5,810 nucleotides of DNA, taken from NCBI GenBank assembly GCA_040752115.1, contig JBFMFB010000066.1, forward strand, positions 1 through 5,810. The letters are read 5' to 3'. The translations under genes and the position numbers were made by a program. The notes beneath the pieces were generated by a model. The model did no database searches. It saw nothing but the letters and a program-made list of their open reading frames with translations, and was not told the DNA's origin. Shown here in pieces: positions 1-5,810 of the stretch. Source of the stretch: JBFMFB01 sp040752115 (lineage in GTDB: Bacteria > Pseudomonadota > Gammaproteobacteria > Burkholderiales > Sulfuricellaceae). Within the stretch, counting starts at the first letter, position 1. Each line of letters opens with the position of its first letter.

Positions 1-1
1 G

Positions 2-352
2 TTTTCAGGCTATCTGCTGGTGAACGGCCCGGTCGATCCGCTGCGTGCGCTGCTGGCGGTGGCCGCGGTGGCGGCAGTCAGCTACAAGATCAGCCGTCCG
101 CTGCCCGGGCTGGGAATCGCCATGCCGATGCTGATCGCGCCCCTGACCGCGGCGCTGGTGGCGGTGCTGCTCGATTCCGCCCAGAGTGCCCAGCTCGCCT
201 ATATTGGCGGCACCCTGGGGGTGATCATCGGCGCGGATCTGATGCATCTGAACGACGTGCGCAAGATCGGCGCGCCGTTTGCCTCCATCGGCGGGGGCGG
301 GACATTCGACGGGATTTTCATTACGGGGATCGTCGCCGTGCTGCTGGCGTAG
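2..352 (+). CDS. DUF1614 family membrane protein, C-terminal part (5' end outside window)
   Basis: The reading frame is open from the left edge (frame starting at base 2) to a TAG at 350-352, giving about 116 residues of a longer protein. The visible part is hydrophobic, with likely membrane segments around the ALLAVAAVAAVSY stretch, the PMLIAPLTAALVAVLL stretch and the GGTLGVIIGADL stretch. It ends in a glycine-rich motif followed by GTFDGIFITGIVAVLLA. This ending, with the preceding GADLMHL, is what I remember as the signature C-terminus of the DUF1614 family of integral membrane proteins, whose function is not established. The GTG at 20 is an internal valine codon in this reading, because the frame runs on upstream of it. 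The gene converges on the GST gene, and the REP-like hairpins lie between their 3' ends. Family assignment is from recalled sequence; no function is claimed. Confidence 0.8.
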   Translation, partial: FSGYLLVNGPVDPLRALLAVAAVAAVSYKISRPLPGLGIAMPMLIAPLTAALVAVLLDSAQSAQLAYIGGTLGVIIGADLMHLNDVRKIGAPFASIGGGGTFDGIFITGIVAVLLA

Positions 353-396
353 CGGTGAAAATGCGTTCGAGCGCGGAGAGACAGAAGGAAACCGGG

Positions 397-477
397 GTAG
401 GTCGGCTCAAGCGCAGCGGAGCCGACAAGCTCGCCGCACAGAAATACGTCGGTTCCGCTGCGCTTGAACCGACTTAC
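397..477. repeat. REP-like hairpin pair in inverted orientation (BIME-like)
   Basis: Two 30-nt units face each other, 397-426 and 448-477, separated by 21 nt. Read outward-in, each is a GTAR tetranucleotide (GTAG at 397-400; GTAA on the minus strand at 477-474) followed by an 8-bp stem with a 10-nt loop. The left stem is GTCGGCTC/GAGCCGAC (401-408 and 419-426). The right stem is GTCGGTTC/GAACCGAC (448-455 and 466-473). The loop is AAGCGCAGCG in both when read in the same orientation. The units match at 27 of 30 positions, and two of the three differences compensate each other within a hairpin. A GTAG-type tetranucleotide next to a short hairpin is the known architecture of REP elements mobilised by TnpA-REP (RAYT) transposases. 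It lies between two convergent genes, a typical REP location, and could also help end transcription from both sides. No T-run follows it. Confidence 0.8.
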
Positions 478-491
478 ATGCTGCTTCATCC

Positions 492-1100
492 TCAATCGTG
501 CGGCACGGTGTCCCTGAACGCAGGCCGCTCTGCCAGCTTGCCGGCGAGGCGGTCGAGGTTGGGGTGCGCTTCGCGCCACTTGATCGCTGGGAAGCGGAAA
601 TCCAGGTAGCCCAGCGCGCAGCCGACGGCGATGTCGGCCAGGGTGTAGAAGTCGCCGGTGCACCACTTGTTCTCGCCCAGTTCTTCGGACATGGCTTCCA
701 GGCCGGCGAAAATCTTGCGCTCCTGGCGCACGATCCATTCTGCGCTTTGCTGCGCCGCCGGGCGCCGCTTTTCCAGCACCACCGCGGCGGCGGCGTCGCA
801 AACCCCGTCTGCCAGGGCTTCCCAGCGCTTGACGTGAACGCGCTTGCGCGTGTCTTTCGGGATCAGACGGGAGACCGGGGTGGCGGTGTCGAGGTATTCG
901 ATGATCACGCGCGAATCGAACAGCGTGCTGTCGTCGTCCATCACCAATACCGGCACCTTGCCCAGCGGGTTGTATTCCGGCACGTGCGTGCCTTCGCTCC
1001 AGGGGGCGTCCACCACCGTTTCGCAGTCGATGCGCTTTTCTGCCATGACGATGCGGACCTTGCGGGCATACGGGCTGGTCAGCGAGATAAGCAGTTTCAT
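492..1100 (-). CDS. Glutathione S-transferase family protein (YibF-like)
   Basis: The product has 202 residues, the length I recall for E. coli YibF. The N-terminal thioredoxin-fold domain (about 1-75) shows TSPYARKVRI at 8-17, where Ser9 is the candidate glutathione-activating residue. NPLGKVPVL (44-52) carries the cis-proline Pro50, and FDSRVIIEYLD (61-71) carries Asp62-Ser63 for binding the glutathione gamma-glutamyl group. The helical C-terminal domain (about 85-200) has RPAAQQS (113-119), shared with YibF as I remember it, and an N-capping-box-like TLAD (153-156). Expected role: cytosolic glutathione conjugation or redox chemistry; the substrate cannot be told from sequence. The ATG at 1100-1098 follows AAGGAA at a 6-nt spacing. 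The gene begins 10 bp after the acnB stop, so it is probably co-transcribed with acnB. The stop is TGA at 494-492. The family call is secure; orthology with yibF is likely but not proven. Confidence 0.9.
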   Translation of the reverse strand: MKLLISLTSPYARKVRIVMAEKRIDCETVVDAPWSEGTHVPEYNPLGKVPVLVMDDDSTLFDSRVIIEYLDTATPVSRLIPKDTRKRVHVKRWEALADGVCDAAAAVVLEKRRPAAQQSAEWIVRQERKIFAGLEAMSEELGENKWCTGDFYTLADIAVGCALGYLDFRFPAIKWREAHPNLDRLAGKLAERPAFRDTVPHD

Positions 1101-1106
1101 ATTGTT

Positions 1107-1112
1107 TTCCTT
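1107..1112 (-). promoter_or_regulatory. Ribosome binding site of the GST gene, overlapping the acnB stop codon
   Basis: On the minus strand the sequence reads TAAGGAAAACAATATG. The AAGGAA Shine-Dalgarno sequence shares its first two bases with the acnB TAA stop (1113-1111) and sits 6 nt before the GST ATG. This fixes the GST start and suggests acnB and the GST gene are read from one transcript, with possible translational coupling. Confidence 0.75.
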
Positions 1113-3669
1113 AAACCTCTGTTATCGGGATCACCTTGCCTGGACGGGCGTAGGCCTCCATCCGGTCGAAGCTGAGGTAGCGGTAGATGTCGCCCGCCAG
1201 CGGCGCGATCTTGCCCTGCACGACGGCGAGGTATTCCGCCACATCCGGGATGCGGCCCAGCCGCGCGCACACGGCGGCGAGCTCGGCGGAGCCCAGATAC
1301 ACCCGCGCGCCTTTGCCCATCCGGTTGTCGAAATTCCGCGTGCTGGTGGAGAACACCGTGGCATTGTCCGCCACCCGCGCCTGATTGCCCATGCACAGCG
1401 AGCAGCCGGGCATTTCCGTGCGCGCGCCGGTGCGGCCGAAAATGGCGTAGGCGCCTTCTTCGCGCAGCTCGGCCTCGTCCATGCGGGTAGGCGGCGCGAT
1501 CCACAGGCGCGCCGGCACCATGCCGGCATCTTCCAGGATTTTTGCGGCGGCACGGTAGTGGCCGATGTTGGTCATGCAGCTGCCGATGAATACCTCGTCG
1601 ATGCGGTCGCCGGCGATGGCGGACAGCGGCTTGATATCATCCGGGTCGTTGGGGCAGGCGACCAGCGGCTCCCTGATTTCGTCGAGATCGATCTCCAGCA
1701 CGCAGGCATATTCGGCGTCGGCATCGGGTTCGAGCAGTTCGGGTTTGGCGAGCCAGGCGCGCATGGCGTCGATGCGCCGCGCGAGCGTGCGCTTGTCTTC
1801 ATAGCCGCGGTCAATCAGGTGTTCCAGCAGCACGATGTTGGAGTTGAGGTATTCGATCACCGGCTCCTTGTTGAGCCGCACGGTGCAGCCGTTGGCGGAG
1901 CGCTCCGCGGAGGCGTCGGCGAACTCGAACGCCTGCTCGACCTTGAGGTCCGGCAGCCCCTCGATTTCCAGGATGCGGCCGTTGAACACGTTCTTCTTGC
2001 CCTGCTTGCCCACGGTCAGCAGGCCCCGCTGGATCGCGACATAAGGGATGGCGTTGACCAGGTCGCGCAGGGTGATGCCGGGCTGGATCGTGCCCTTGAA
2101 GCGCACCAGCACCGATTCCGGCATGTCGAGCGGCATCGCGCCCATCGCCGCGGCGAACGCCACCAGCCCGGAGCCGGCGGGGAAAGAAATGCCGATCGGG
2201 AAGCGCGTGTGCGAATCGCCGCCGGTGCCCACGGTGTCGGGCAGCAGCATCCGGTTGAGCCAGGAATGGATCACGCCGTCGCCCGGCTTGAGCGCCACGC
2301 CGCCGCGCGAGGAGAAGAAGCCGGGCAGCTCGTGCTGGAGCTTGATGTCTACCGGCTTGGGGTAGGCCGCGGTATGGCAGAAGCTTTGCAGCACCAGGTC
2401 GGCGGAGAAGCCCAGGCAGGCGAGCTCCTTCAGCTCGTCTCGGGTCATGGCGCCGGTGGTGTCCTGCGAGCCGACGGTGGTGATTCTTGGCTCACAATAG
2501 GTACCGGGCCGCACGCCCTTCACGCCGCAGGCGCGGCCGACCATCTTCTGCGCGAGCGTGTAGCCTTTGCCGGTGTCCTTCGGCGCCACGGGGCGGATGA
2601 ACAGGTCAGAAGGGGGCAGCCCCAGCGCCTCGCGCGCCTTGTTGGTGAGGCCGCGGCCGGTGATGAGCGGGATGCGGCCGCCGGCGCGCACTTCGTCCGG
2701 CAGAGTCACCGGCTCGATCCGGAAGGTGCTGATCACCTTGCCCGAAGCATCCTGAATTTCGCCCCGGGAGGGGTAAATGGCGATGACATCGCCGGTGTCC
2801 ATCGCCGCGACGTCGCACTGGATCGGCAGTGCACCGGAATCCTCGGCGGTGTTGAAGAAGATCGGCGCGATCTTGCCGCCCAGCACGATGCCGTCGGTGC
2901 GCTTGTTGGGGATGTGGGGGATGTCCCGTCCCATGTGCCATTGCACCGAGTTGATGGCGGATTTGCGCGACGAGCCCGTGCCCACCACGTCGCCGACGTA
3001 GGCGAGCGGCAGGCCTTTTTCCTTGAGTTTCGCGATTTCTTCCAGCGCGCCGGGCATCTTGTTCGCCAGCATGGCCTTGGCGTGGAGCGGAATATCGGGG
3101 CGCGACCAGGCTTCCTGCGCAGGCGACAGGTCGTCGGTGTTGGTTTCGCCCGGCACTTTGAACACCACTGCTTCGATGCGTTCCGGCAGGGCCGGGCGCG
3201 CGGTGAACCATTCGGCCTCGGCCCAGGATTGCACCAGCGTCCGGGCGTGTGGGTTGCCGGCCTTCATCTTTTCGACCACGTCGTGGAAGGCATCGAAGAT
3301 CAGGATGGTGCGCGACAGGGCCTTGGCCGCCTCAGCCGCCAGCGGCGAATCCAGCAGCTCGATCAGTGCGCTGACGTTGTAGCCGCCGAGCATGGTGCCG
3401 AGGAGATCGACTGCATGCCGGGGAGAAACTAGCGGCGAAGCCGCCTTGCCCCTGGCGATGTCCGCCAGGAATGCCGCCTTGACGTAGGCCGCCTGATCCA
3501 CGCCGGCCGGGATGCGGTTTTCCAGCAGGTCGAGGAGGAATCGTTCTTCTCCTGCCGGTGGTGCTTTCACCAATTCCACCAGCGCGGCGGTCTGTTCGGC
3601 ATTGAGCGGCAGCGGCGGCAGTCCCTGGGCGGCGCGCTGCGCGGCGTGTTCACGGTAGGCTTGTAGCAT
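1111..3669 (-). CDS. acnB: Aconitate hydratase B (bifunctional aconitase / 2-methylisocitrate dehydratase)
   Basis: This cytosolic 4Fe-4S enzyme interconverts citrate and isocitrate in the TCA cycle. AcnB enzymes are also known to hydrate 2-methylaconitate in the methylcitrate cycle. The product has 852 residues (E. coli AcnB about 865). The order is AcnB-specific: a HEAT-like N-terminal domain (about 1-155), then the swivel domain with GTGSSRKSA (Ser233, Ser234, Arg235) ahead of the three catalytic domains. In the catalytic part are SFCHTAAYPKP (Cys431, His432), GGDSHTRFP (Asp485 to Arg489), GSCMTNIGH (Cys698) and PGCSLCMGNQ (Cys756, Cys759). Cys698, 756 and 759 match the spacing of the E. 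coli cluster ligands 710, 769 and 772, so the enzyme looks intact. The start MLQAYREHAAQRA fits the family N-terminus; its ribosome binding site is weak (GAACAGAAG directly before ATG). It lies downstream of dut across a 179-bp repeat-bearing spacer and probably has its own promoter, with the GST gene following 10 bp later. Confidence 0.98.
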   Translation of the reverse strand: MLQAYREHAAQRAAQGLPPLPLNAEQTAALVELVKAPPAGEERFLLDLLENRIPAGVDQAAYVKAAFLADIARGKAASPLVSPRHAVDLLGTMLGGYNVSALIELLDSPLAAEAAKALSRTILIFDAFHDVVEKMKAGNPHARTLVQSWAEAEWFTARPALPERIEAVVFKVPGETNTDDLSPAQEAWSRPDIPLHAKAMLANKMPGALEEIAKLKEKGLPLAYVGDVVGTGSSRKSAINSVQWHMGRDIPHIPNKRTDGIVLGGKIAPIFFNTAEDSGALPIQCDVAAMDTGDVIAIYPSRGEIQDASGKVISTFRIEPVTLPDEVRAGGRIPLITGRGLTNKAREALGLPPSDLFIRPVAPKDTGKGYTLAQKMVGRACGVKGVRPGTYCEPRITTVGSQDTTGAMTRDELKELACLGFSADLVLQSFCHTAAYPKPVDIKLQHELPGFFSSRGGVALKPGDGVIHSWLNRMLLPDTVGTGGDSHTRFPIGISFPAGSGLVAFAAAMGAMPLDMPESVLVRFKGTIQPGITLRDLVNAIPYVAIQRGLLTVGKQGKKNVFNGRILEIEGLPDLKVEQAFEFADASAERSANGCTVRLNKEPVIEYLNSNIVLLEHLIDRGYEDKRTLARRIDAMRAWLAKPELLEPDADAEYACVLEIDLDEIREPLVACPNDPDDIKPLSAIAGDRIDEVFIGSCMTNIGHYRAAAKILEDAGMVPARLWIAPPTRMDEAELREEGAYAIFGRTGARTEMPGCSLCMGNQARVADNATVFSTSTRNFDNRMGKGARVYLGSAELAAVCARLGRIPDVAEYLAVVQGKIAPLAGDIYRYLSFDRMEAYARPGKVIPITEV

Positions 3670-3711
3670 CTTCTGTTCTCAACAGTAATAAAACGGCCAA
3701 AAAATATATTC
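3670..3711 (-). promoter_or_regulatory. AT-rich leader of acnB, possible promoter region
   Basis: These 42 bases lie between the CACGAAT inverted repeat and the acnB ATG. Their 3699-3710 stretch is markedly AT-rich in otherwise GC-rich DNA; the minus strand reads AATATATTTTTT. TATATT and TATTAC could serve as -10 elements, but I see no convincing -35 at the right spacing. This is a location-based suggestion only. The same T-run is also a candidate terminator tail for dut. Confidence 0.3.
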
Positions 3712-3791
3712 ACCACGAATGACACGAATTGCGCACGAATGTACACGAATAACGGCGGCTGGCGAGCGGAAAAATGAGTCGCTTGCCGCCG
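3699..3791 (-). terminator. Possible intrinsic terminator of the coaBC-dut unit
   Basis: Downstream of the dut stop, the minus-strand transcript contains a GC stem, CGGCGGC/GCCGCCG (3785-3791 with 3753-3759). It encloses four further pairs (3779-3782 with 3762-3765) after two mismatches, and a 13-nt loop. It is nested inside the larger CACGAAT inverted repeat, and that structure is followed by a run of six U (3704-3699). The U-run is not directly at the GC stem but after the outer arms, so the outer arms would have to pair for a classical terminator. This is tentative. Confidence 0.35.
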
Positions 3792-3841
3792 GCAGATTCC
3801 TTCATTCGTGCAACTTCGTGAACATTCGTGTCATTCGTGGT
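3712..3841. repeat. Large inverted repeat made of phased CACGAAT units
   Basis: The outer 18 bp form a perfect inverted repeat (3712-3729 with 3824-3841; the arm reads ACCACGAATGACACGAAT). The left arm has four CACGAAT units starting at 3714, 3723, 3734 and 3744. The right arm has the complementary ATTCGTG at 3804, 3824 and 3833, plus one variant CTTCGTG at 3814. Unit starts are 9-11 bp apart, about one helical turn, in both arms. The inner halves of the arms pair imperfectly. The central part (3751-3803) carries the nested CGGCGGC/GCCGCCG stem. The element ends 7 bp after the dut stop and begins 42 bp before the acnB start. No coding frame and no target-site duplication were seen. It could be a dispersed non-coding repeat, a protein-binding array, or a terminator-like structure. 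Confidence 0.8.
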
Positions 3842-3848
3842 TAATGTT

Positions 3849-4298
3849 TCAATGCTTGCCGGTGCTGCCGAAGCCGCCTTCTCCGCGCTCGCTCGCGGCA
3901 AAGTCTTCCACCACATTGAACCCGACCTGGGCTACGGGAACGACCACCAATTGGGCGATGCGTTCCATGGGGTTGACGGCGAATGAAGTGCGGCTGCGGT
4001 TCCAGCAGGAAACGTAGATCTGCCCCTGGTAATCGGAATCGATCAGCCCGACCAGGTTGCCCAGCACGATGCCGTGCTTGTGGCCCAAACCCGAGCGGGG
4101 CAGGATCAGCGCGGCGTATCCCGGGTCGTCCAGGTGGATGGCGATGCCGGTGGGGATAAGCTCGGTCTGGCCGGGCTCCAGGGTGAGCGCCCGCTCGATG
4201 CAGGCGCGCAGATCGAGGCCGGCCGAGCCGGGAGTGGCGTAGGCGGGCGGTTGCTGTTTCAGGCGGTCGTCGAGGATTTTGATGTCGATGGTTTTCAT
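3849..4298 (-). CDS. dut: Deoxyuridine 5'-triphosphate nucleotidohydrolase (dUTPase)
   Basis: The enzyme hydrolyses dUTP to dUMP and pyrophosphate, keeping uracil out of DNA and feeding thymidylate synthesis; the family is a cytosolic homotrimer. The product has 149 residues, and all five dUTPase motifs are present in order: GSAGLDLRA (24-32), LPRSGLGHKHG (66-76), GLIDSDYQG (84-92), ERIAQLVVVPV (112-122) and the C-terminal P-loop-like RGEGGFGSTG (138-147). Asp87 aligns with the catalytic Asp90 of E. coli, and Tyr90 is the usual uracil-pocket tyrosine. The start MKTIDIKILD matches the family N-terminus. The region before the ATG lacks a clear Shine-Dalgarno sequence, and a three-codon ATG-CCC-TCA-TGA just upstream overlaps the dut ATG. 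The gene follows coaBC after 39 bp on the same strand, a common pairing in beta- and gammaproteobacteria, so the two are probably an operon. Confidence 0.98.
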   Translation of the reverse strand: MKTIDIKILDDRLKQQPPAYATPGSAGLDLRACIERALTLEPGQTELIPTGIAIHLDDPGYAALILPRSGLGHKHGIVLGNLVGLIDSDYQGQIYVSCWNRSRTSFAVNPMERIAQLVVVPVAQVGFNVVEDFAASERGEGGFGSTGKH

Positions 4299-4337
4299 GA
4301 GGGCATGTGCCGGAGGAGCAGGGCGCCGGCGCTTCGG

Positions 4338-5788
4338 TCAGGCGTTGGCGGGGGATCCGGCTGTCTGGTGATAAAGGCCAGCAATATGCCGGATCAACTG
4401 GCGGGCAAGCTCGATTTTCGGCGCGCGCGGCAAAGGGTGTGCGCCATCGTCGTCGAACAGGATCAGTTCGTTCTCGTCGCTGCCGAAGGCATTCTGGATC
4501 AGGTTGGCGGCCAGCAGCGGCAGGTNNNNNNNNNNNNNNNNNNNNNNNNNNNNNNNNNNNNNNNNNNNNNNNNNNNNNNNNNNNNNNNNNNNNNNNNNNN
4601 NNNNNNNNNNNNNNNNNNNNNNNNNTGGCGGGCAAGCTCGATTTTCGGCGCGCGCGGCAAAGGGTGTGCGCCATCGTCGTCGAACAGGATCAGTTCGTTC
4701 TCGTCGCTGCCGAAGGCATTCTGGATCAGGTTGGCGGCCAGCAGCGGCAGGTTCTTGCGGCGCCGCTTCGTTTCGGCGAATTCGTACAGATTTTCGCTTT
4801 CCGCGGCAAACCCCACGCAGAACGGCGGGTTGGGCAGGTTGACCACGTTCGCTACGATGTCGGGATTGGGGGCGAGTTCCAGGGTGAGAATGTGGGCGTC
4901 TTTCTTGATCTTTTGTTCGCTCGGATTGAGCACGTAATAATCCGCCACCGCGGCCACGCCGATGAAGATGTCCACGCCGGAGACATGCGCGTTCACCGCA
5001 TTCAGCATTTCCTGCGCGCTGGTGACCCGAATCACCGTTGCGCTGGCGGGGGGCGCAAGGCAGGTCGGGCCGCTGATCAGGGTGACTTCCGCCCCCGCTT
5101 CCAGCGCCGCGCGCGCCACGGCATAGCCCATCTTGCCCGAGCTCAGGTTGGTGATGCCGCGCGCCGCATCGATCGCCTCGAAGGTGGGGCCGGCGGTGAC
5201 GAGCACGCGTTTGCCCTTGAGCAGCTTGGGCTGGAAGAACGCCTCGATTTCCTCCACCAGGGTTTCCGGCTCCAGCATACGCCCCATGCCGGTCTCGCCG
5301 CATGCCTGCGCGCCGCTTTCCGGGCCGAATAGAACAGTGCCGTCGCGTTTCAATTGTGTGAGGTTGCGCTGGGTGGCCGGATTTTCCCACATCTGCCGGT
5401 TCATTGCCGGCGCCACCAGGAGTGGGCAGGTGCGCGCAAGGCAGATGGTCGAAAGCAGGTCGTCGGCGGTGCCGTGCGCCAATTTCGAGATGAAATCGGC
5501 GCTTGCCGGCGCTATCAGCACGGCGGCGGCGTCGCGGGTAAACTCGATGTGCGCCATGCCGTTGTCGATGCGGTTGTCCCACAGATCGGTGAACACCGGC
5601 TTGCCCGACAGCGCCTGCAGAGTGACCGGTGTGATGAACTGGCATGCCGCCTGGGTCATCACCACCTGCACTTCGATGTTGCGCTGCACCAGGAGGCGGG
5701 TGAGCTCCGCCGCCTTATAGGCGGCGATCCCGCCGCTAATGCCAAGGAGGAGGCGTTTTTGGGCCAAATCGGTCATAATGTACGGCAT
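4338..5788 (-). CDS. coaBC: CoaBC bifunctional phosphopantothenoylcysteine synthetase/decarboxylase (interrupted by an assembly gap)
   Basis: The protein joins cysteine to 4'-phosphopantothenate using CTP (CoaB) and decarboxylates the product with FMN (CoaC), giving 4'-phosphopantetheine for coenzyme A. As written, the frame breaks at 100 N flanked by a 127-bp duplicate. Removing these 227 bp gives one frame of 407 residues, close to the 406 of E. coli, ending ...SPANA with the stop at 4338. CoaC half (about 1-190): GISGGIAAYK (16-25), His80 in GMAHIEF (catalytic His75 of E. coli), PAMNRQMW (127-134), and Cys163 in ACGETGMGRM (E. coli Cys158). CoaB half: TAGPT (198-202), Asn214 in NLSSGKMG (E. 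coli Asn210), AAVADY (279-284), Lys293 in EQKIKK (E. coli Lys289), NPDIVA (308-313) and GFAAE (326-330). The start could be Met1 (5788) or Met5 (5776), which fits the E. coli N-terminus slightly better; neither has a clear ribosome binding site. The gene precedes dut. Confidence 0.96.
4399..4752. repeat. Exact 127-bp direct duplicate on both sides of the N gap (assembly overlap)
   Basis: Bases 4399-4525 are identical to 4626-4752 over all 127 positions, from TGGCGGGCAAGC to CAGCGGCAGGT, and the copies are separated only by the Ns. Both copies encode the same part of CoaBC (about residues 346-388). Only one copy is needed for a full-length protein, and collapsing them restores the frame. The copies are therefore read as overlapping contig ends, not a real repeat. 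Confidence 0.95.
4526..4625. other. Assembly gap, 100 N
   Basis: A run of exactly 100 N is the customary placeholder for a gap of unknown length. Because its flanks overlap exactly, the true missing sequence is probably none, and the real distance is shorter than shown by 227 bp. Confidence 0.99.
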
Positions 5789-5810
5789 TTTACGTTAAAC
5801 GGCGGCAAAT
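5789..5810 (-). other. Short upstream region of coaBC, cut by the window edge
   Basis: Only 22 bp lie upstream of the first coaBC start. They are moderately AT-rich (minus strand TTTAACGTAAA just before the ATG) but contain no promoter or ribosome binding site I can support. Whether coaBC starts the transcript or follows another gene cannot be told from here. Confidence 0.4.

Noticed and set aside
448..477. A classical rho-independent terminator for the DUF1614 or GST gene.
   Set aside because: The hairpins are strong but no T-run follows on either strand, so REP-like repeat is the better label; a role in transcript ending remains possible.
199..801. Minus-strand 200-codon frame spanning the GST gene's 3' end, the REP pair and the DUF1614 gene.
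   Set aside because: It crosses two well-supported genes in other frames, its translation is arginine-rich without any domain, and it has no ribosome binding site.
844..3432. An 862-codon open frame on the plus strand, antisense to acnB and part of the GST gene.
   Set aside because: Within acnB it lies in the register where antisense codons are exact complements of the sense codons, so a stop would need a sense TTA, CTA or TCA codon, which GC-rich genes rarely use. The translation is an Arg/Gly/Ala/His-rich string with no recognisable domain, while the opposite strand encodes a complete AcnB.
3711..3843. CRISPR array, because of the regularly spaced short repeats.
   Set aside because: Units are only 7 bp with 2-4 bp between them and are arranged as two inverted arms; there are no spacers of usable length and no cas genes.
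4299..4310. Three-codon frame ATG-CCC-TCA-TGA on the minus strand overlapping the dut start.
   Set aside because: Too short to call a gene or a leader peptide, and such ATGA overlaps arise easily by chance; mentioned only under dut.
4399..4752. Genuine tandem duplication, or a mobile element inserted in coaBC.
   Set aside because: The duplicate is coaBC coding sequence itself, the match stops exactly at the Ns, and one copy restores a normal full-length protein. There are no terminal inverted repeats or transposase sequence.
4338..5645. A separate 435-codon minus-strand frame over the coaBC region.
   Set aside because: Upstream of the gap it is a low-complexity shadow of coaBC. Only its last part, after the gap, is real, and that is the displaced C-terminus of CoaBC.

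Overview
The window reads as chromosomal housekeeping DNA from a GC-rich Gram-negative bacterium, most likely a betaproteobacterium. The reasons are a coaBC-dut pair, an AcnB-type aconitase closely matching the proteobacterial form, a YibF-like glutathione transferase, and a DUF1614 membrane protein. The class assignment is an inference from remembered protein similarity and gene order; I could not run a search.

Layout from left to right. The 3' end of a plus-strand gene for a DUF1614-type membrane protein (2-352) converges on a minus-strand block. The gap between them (353-491) holds two REP-like hairpins in inverted orientation (397-477). The minus-strand block, in transcription order from the right edge, is coaBC (5788-4338), dut (4298-3849), a 179-bp spacer with a large inverted repeat built from CACGAAT units, acnB (3669-1111), and a GST gene (1100-492) whose ribosome binding site overlaps the acnB stop codon. 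coaBC makes 4'-phosphopantetheine for coenzyme A. dut removes dUTP and supplies dUMP. acnB serves the TCA cycle and possibly the methylcitrate cycle. The GST is a probable detoxification or redox accessory. No stretch over 300 bp lacks a gene.

The sequence contains an assembly artefact. A run of exactly 100 N (4526-4625) lies inside coaBC, and the 127 bases on its left are repeated exactly on its right. Collapsing the duplicate and the Ns (227 bp) restores one uninterrupted 407-residue CoaBC, so this is very probably an unmerged contig overlap and not a biological duplication or frameshift.

I found no new multi-gene system. What the genes do not explain is the two intergenic repeats. One is the REP pair, whose two hairpins differ by compensatory changes. 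The other is the mirrored CACGAAT array between dut and acnB, which sits where a dut terminator and an acnB promoter would be expected.
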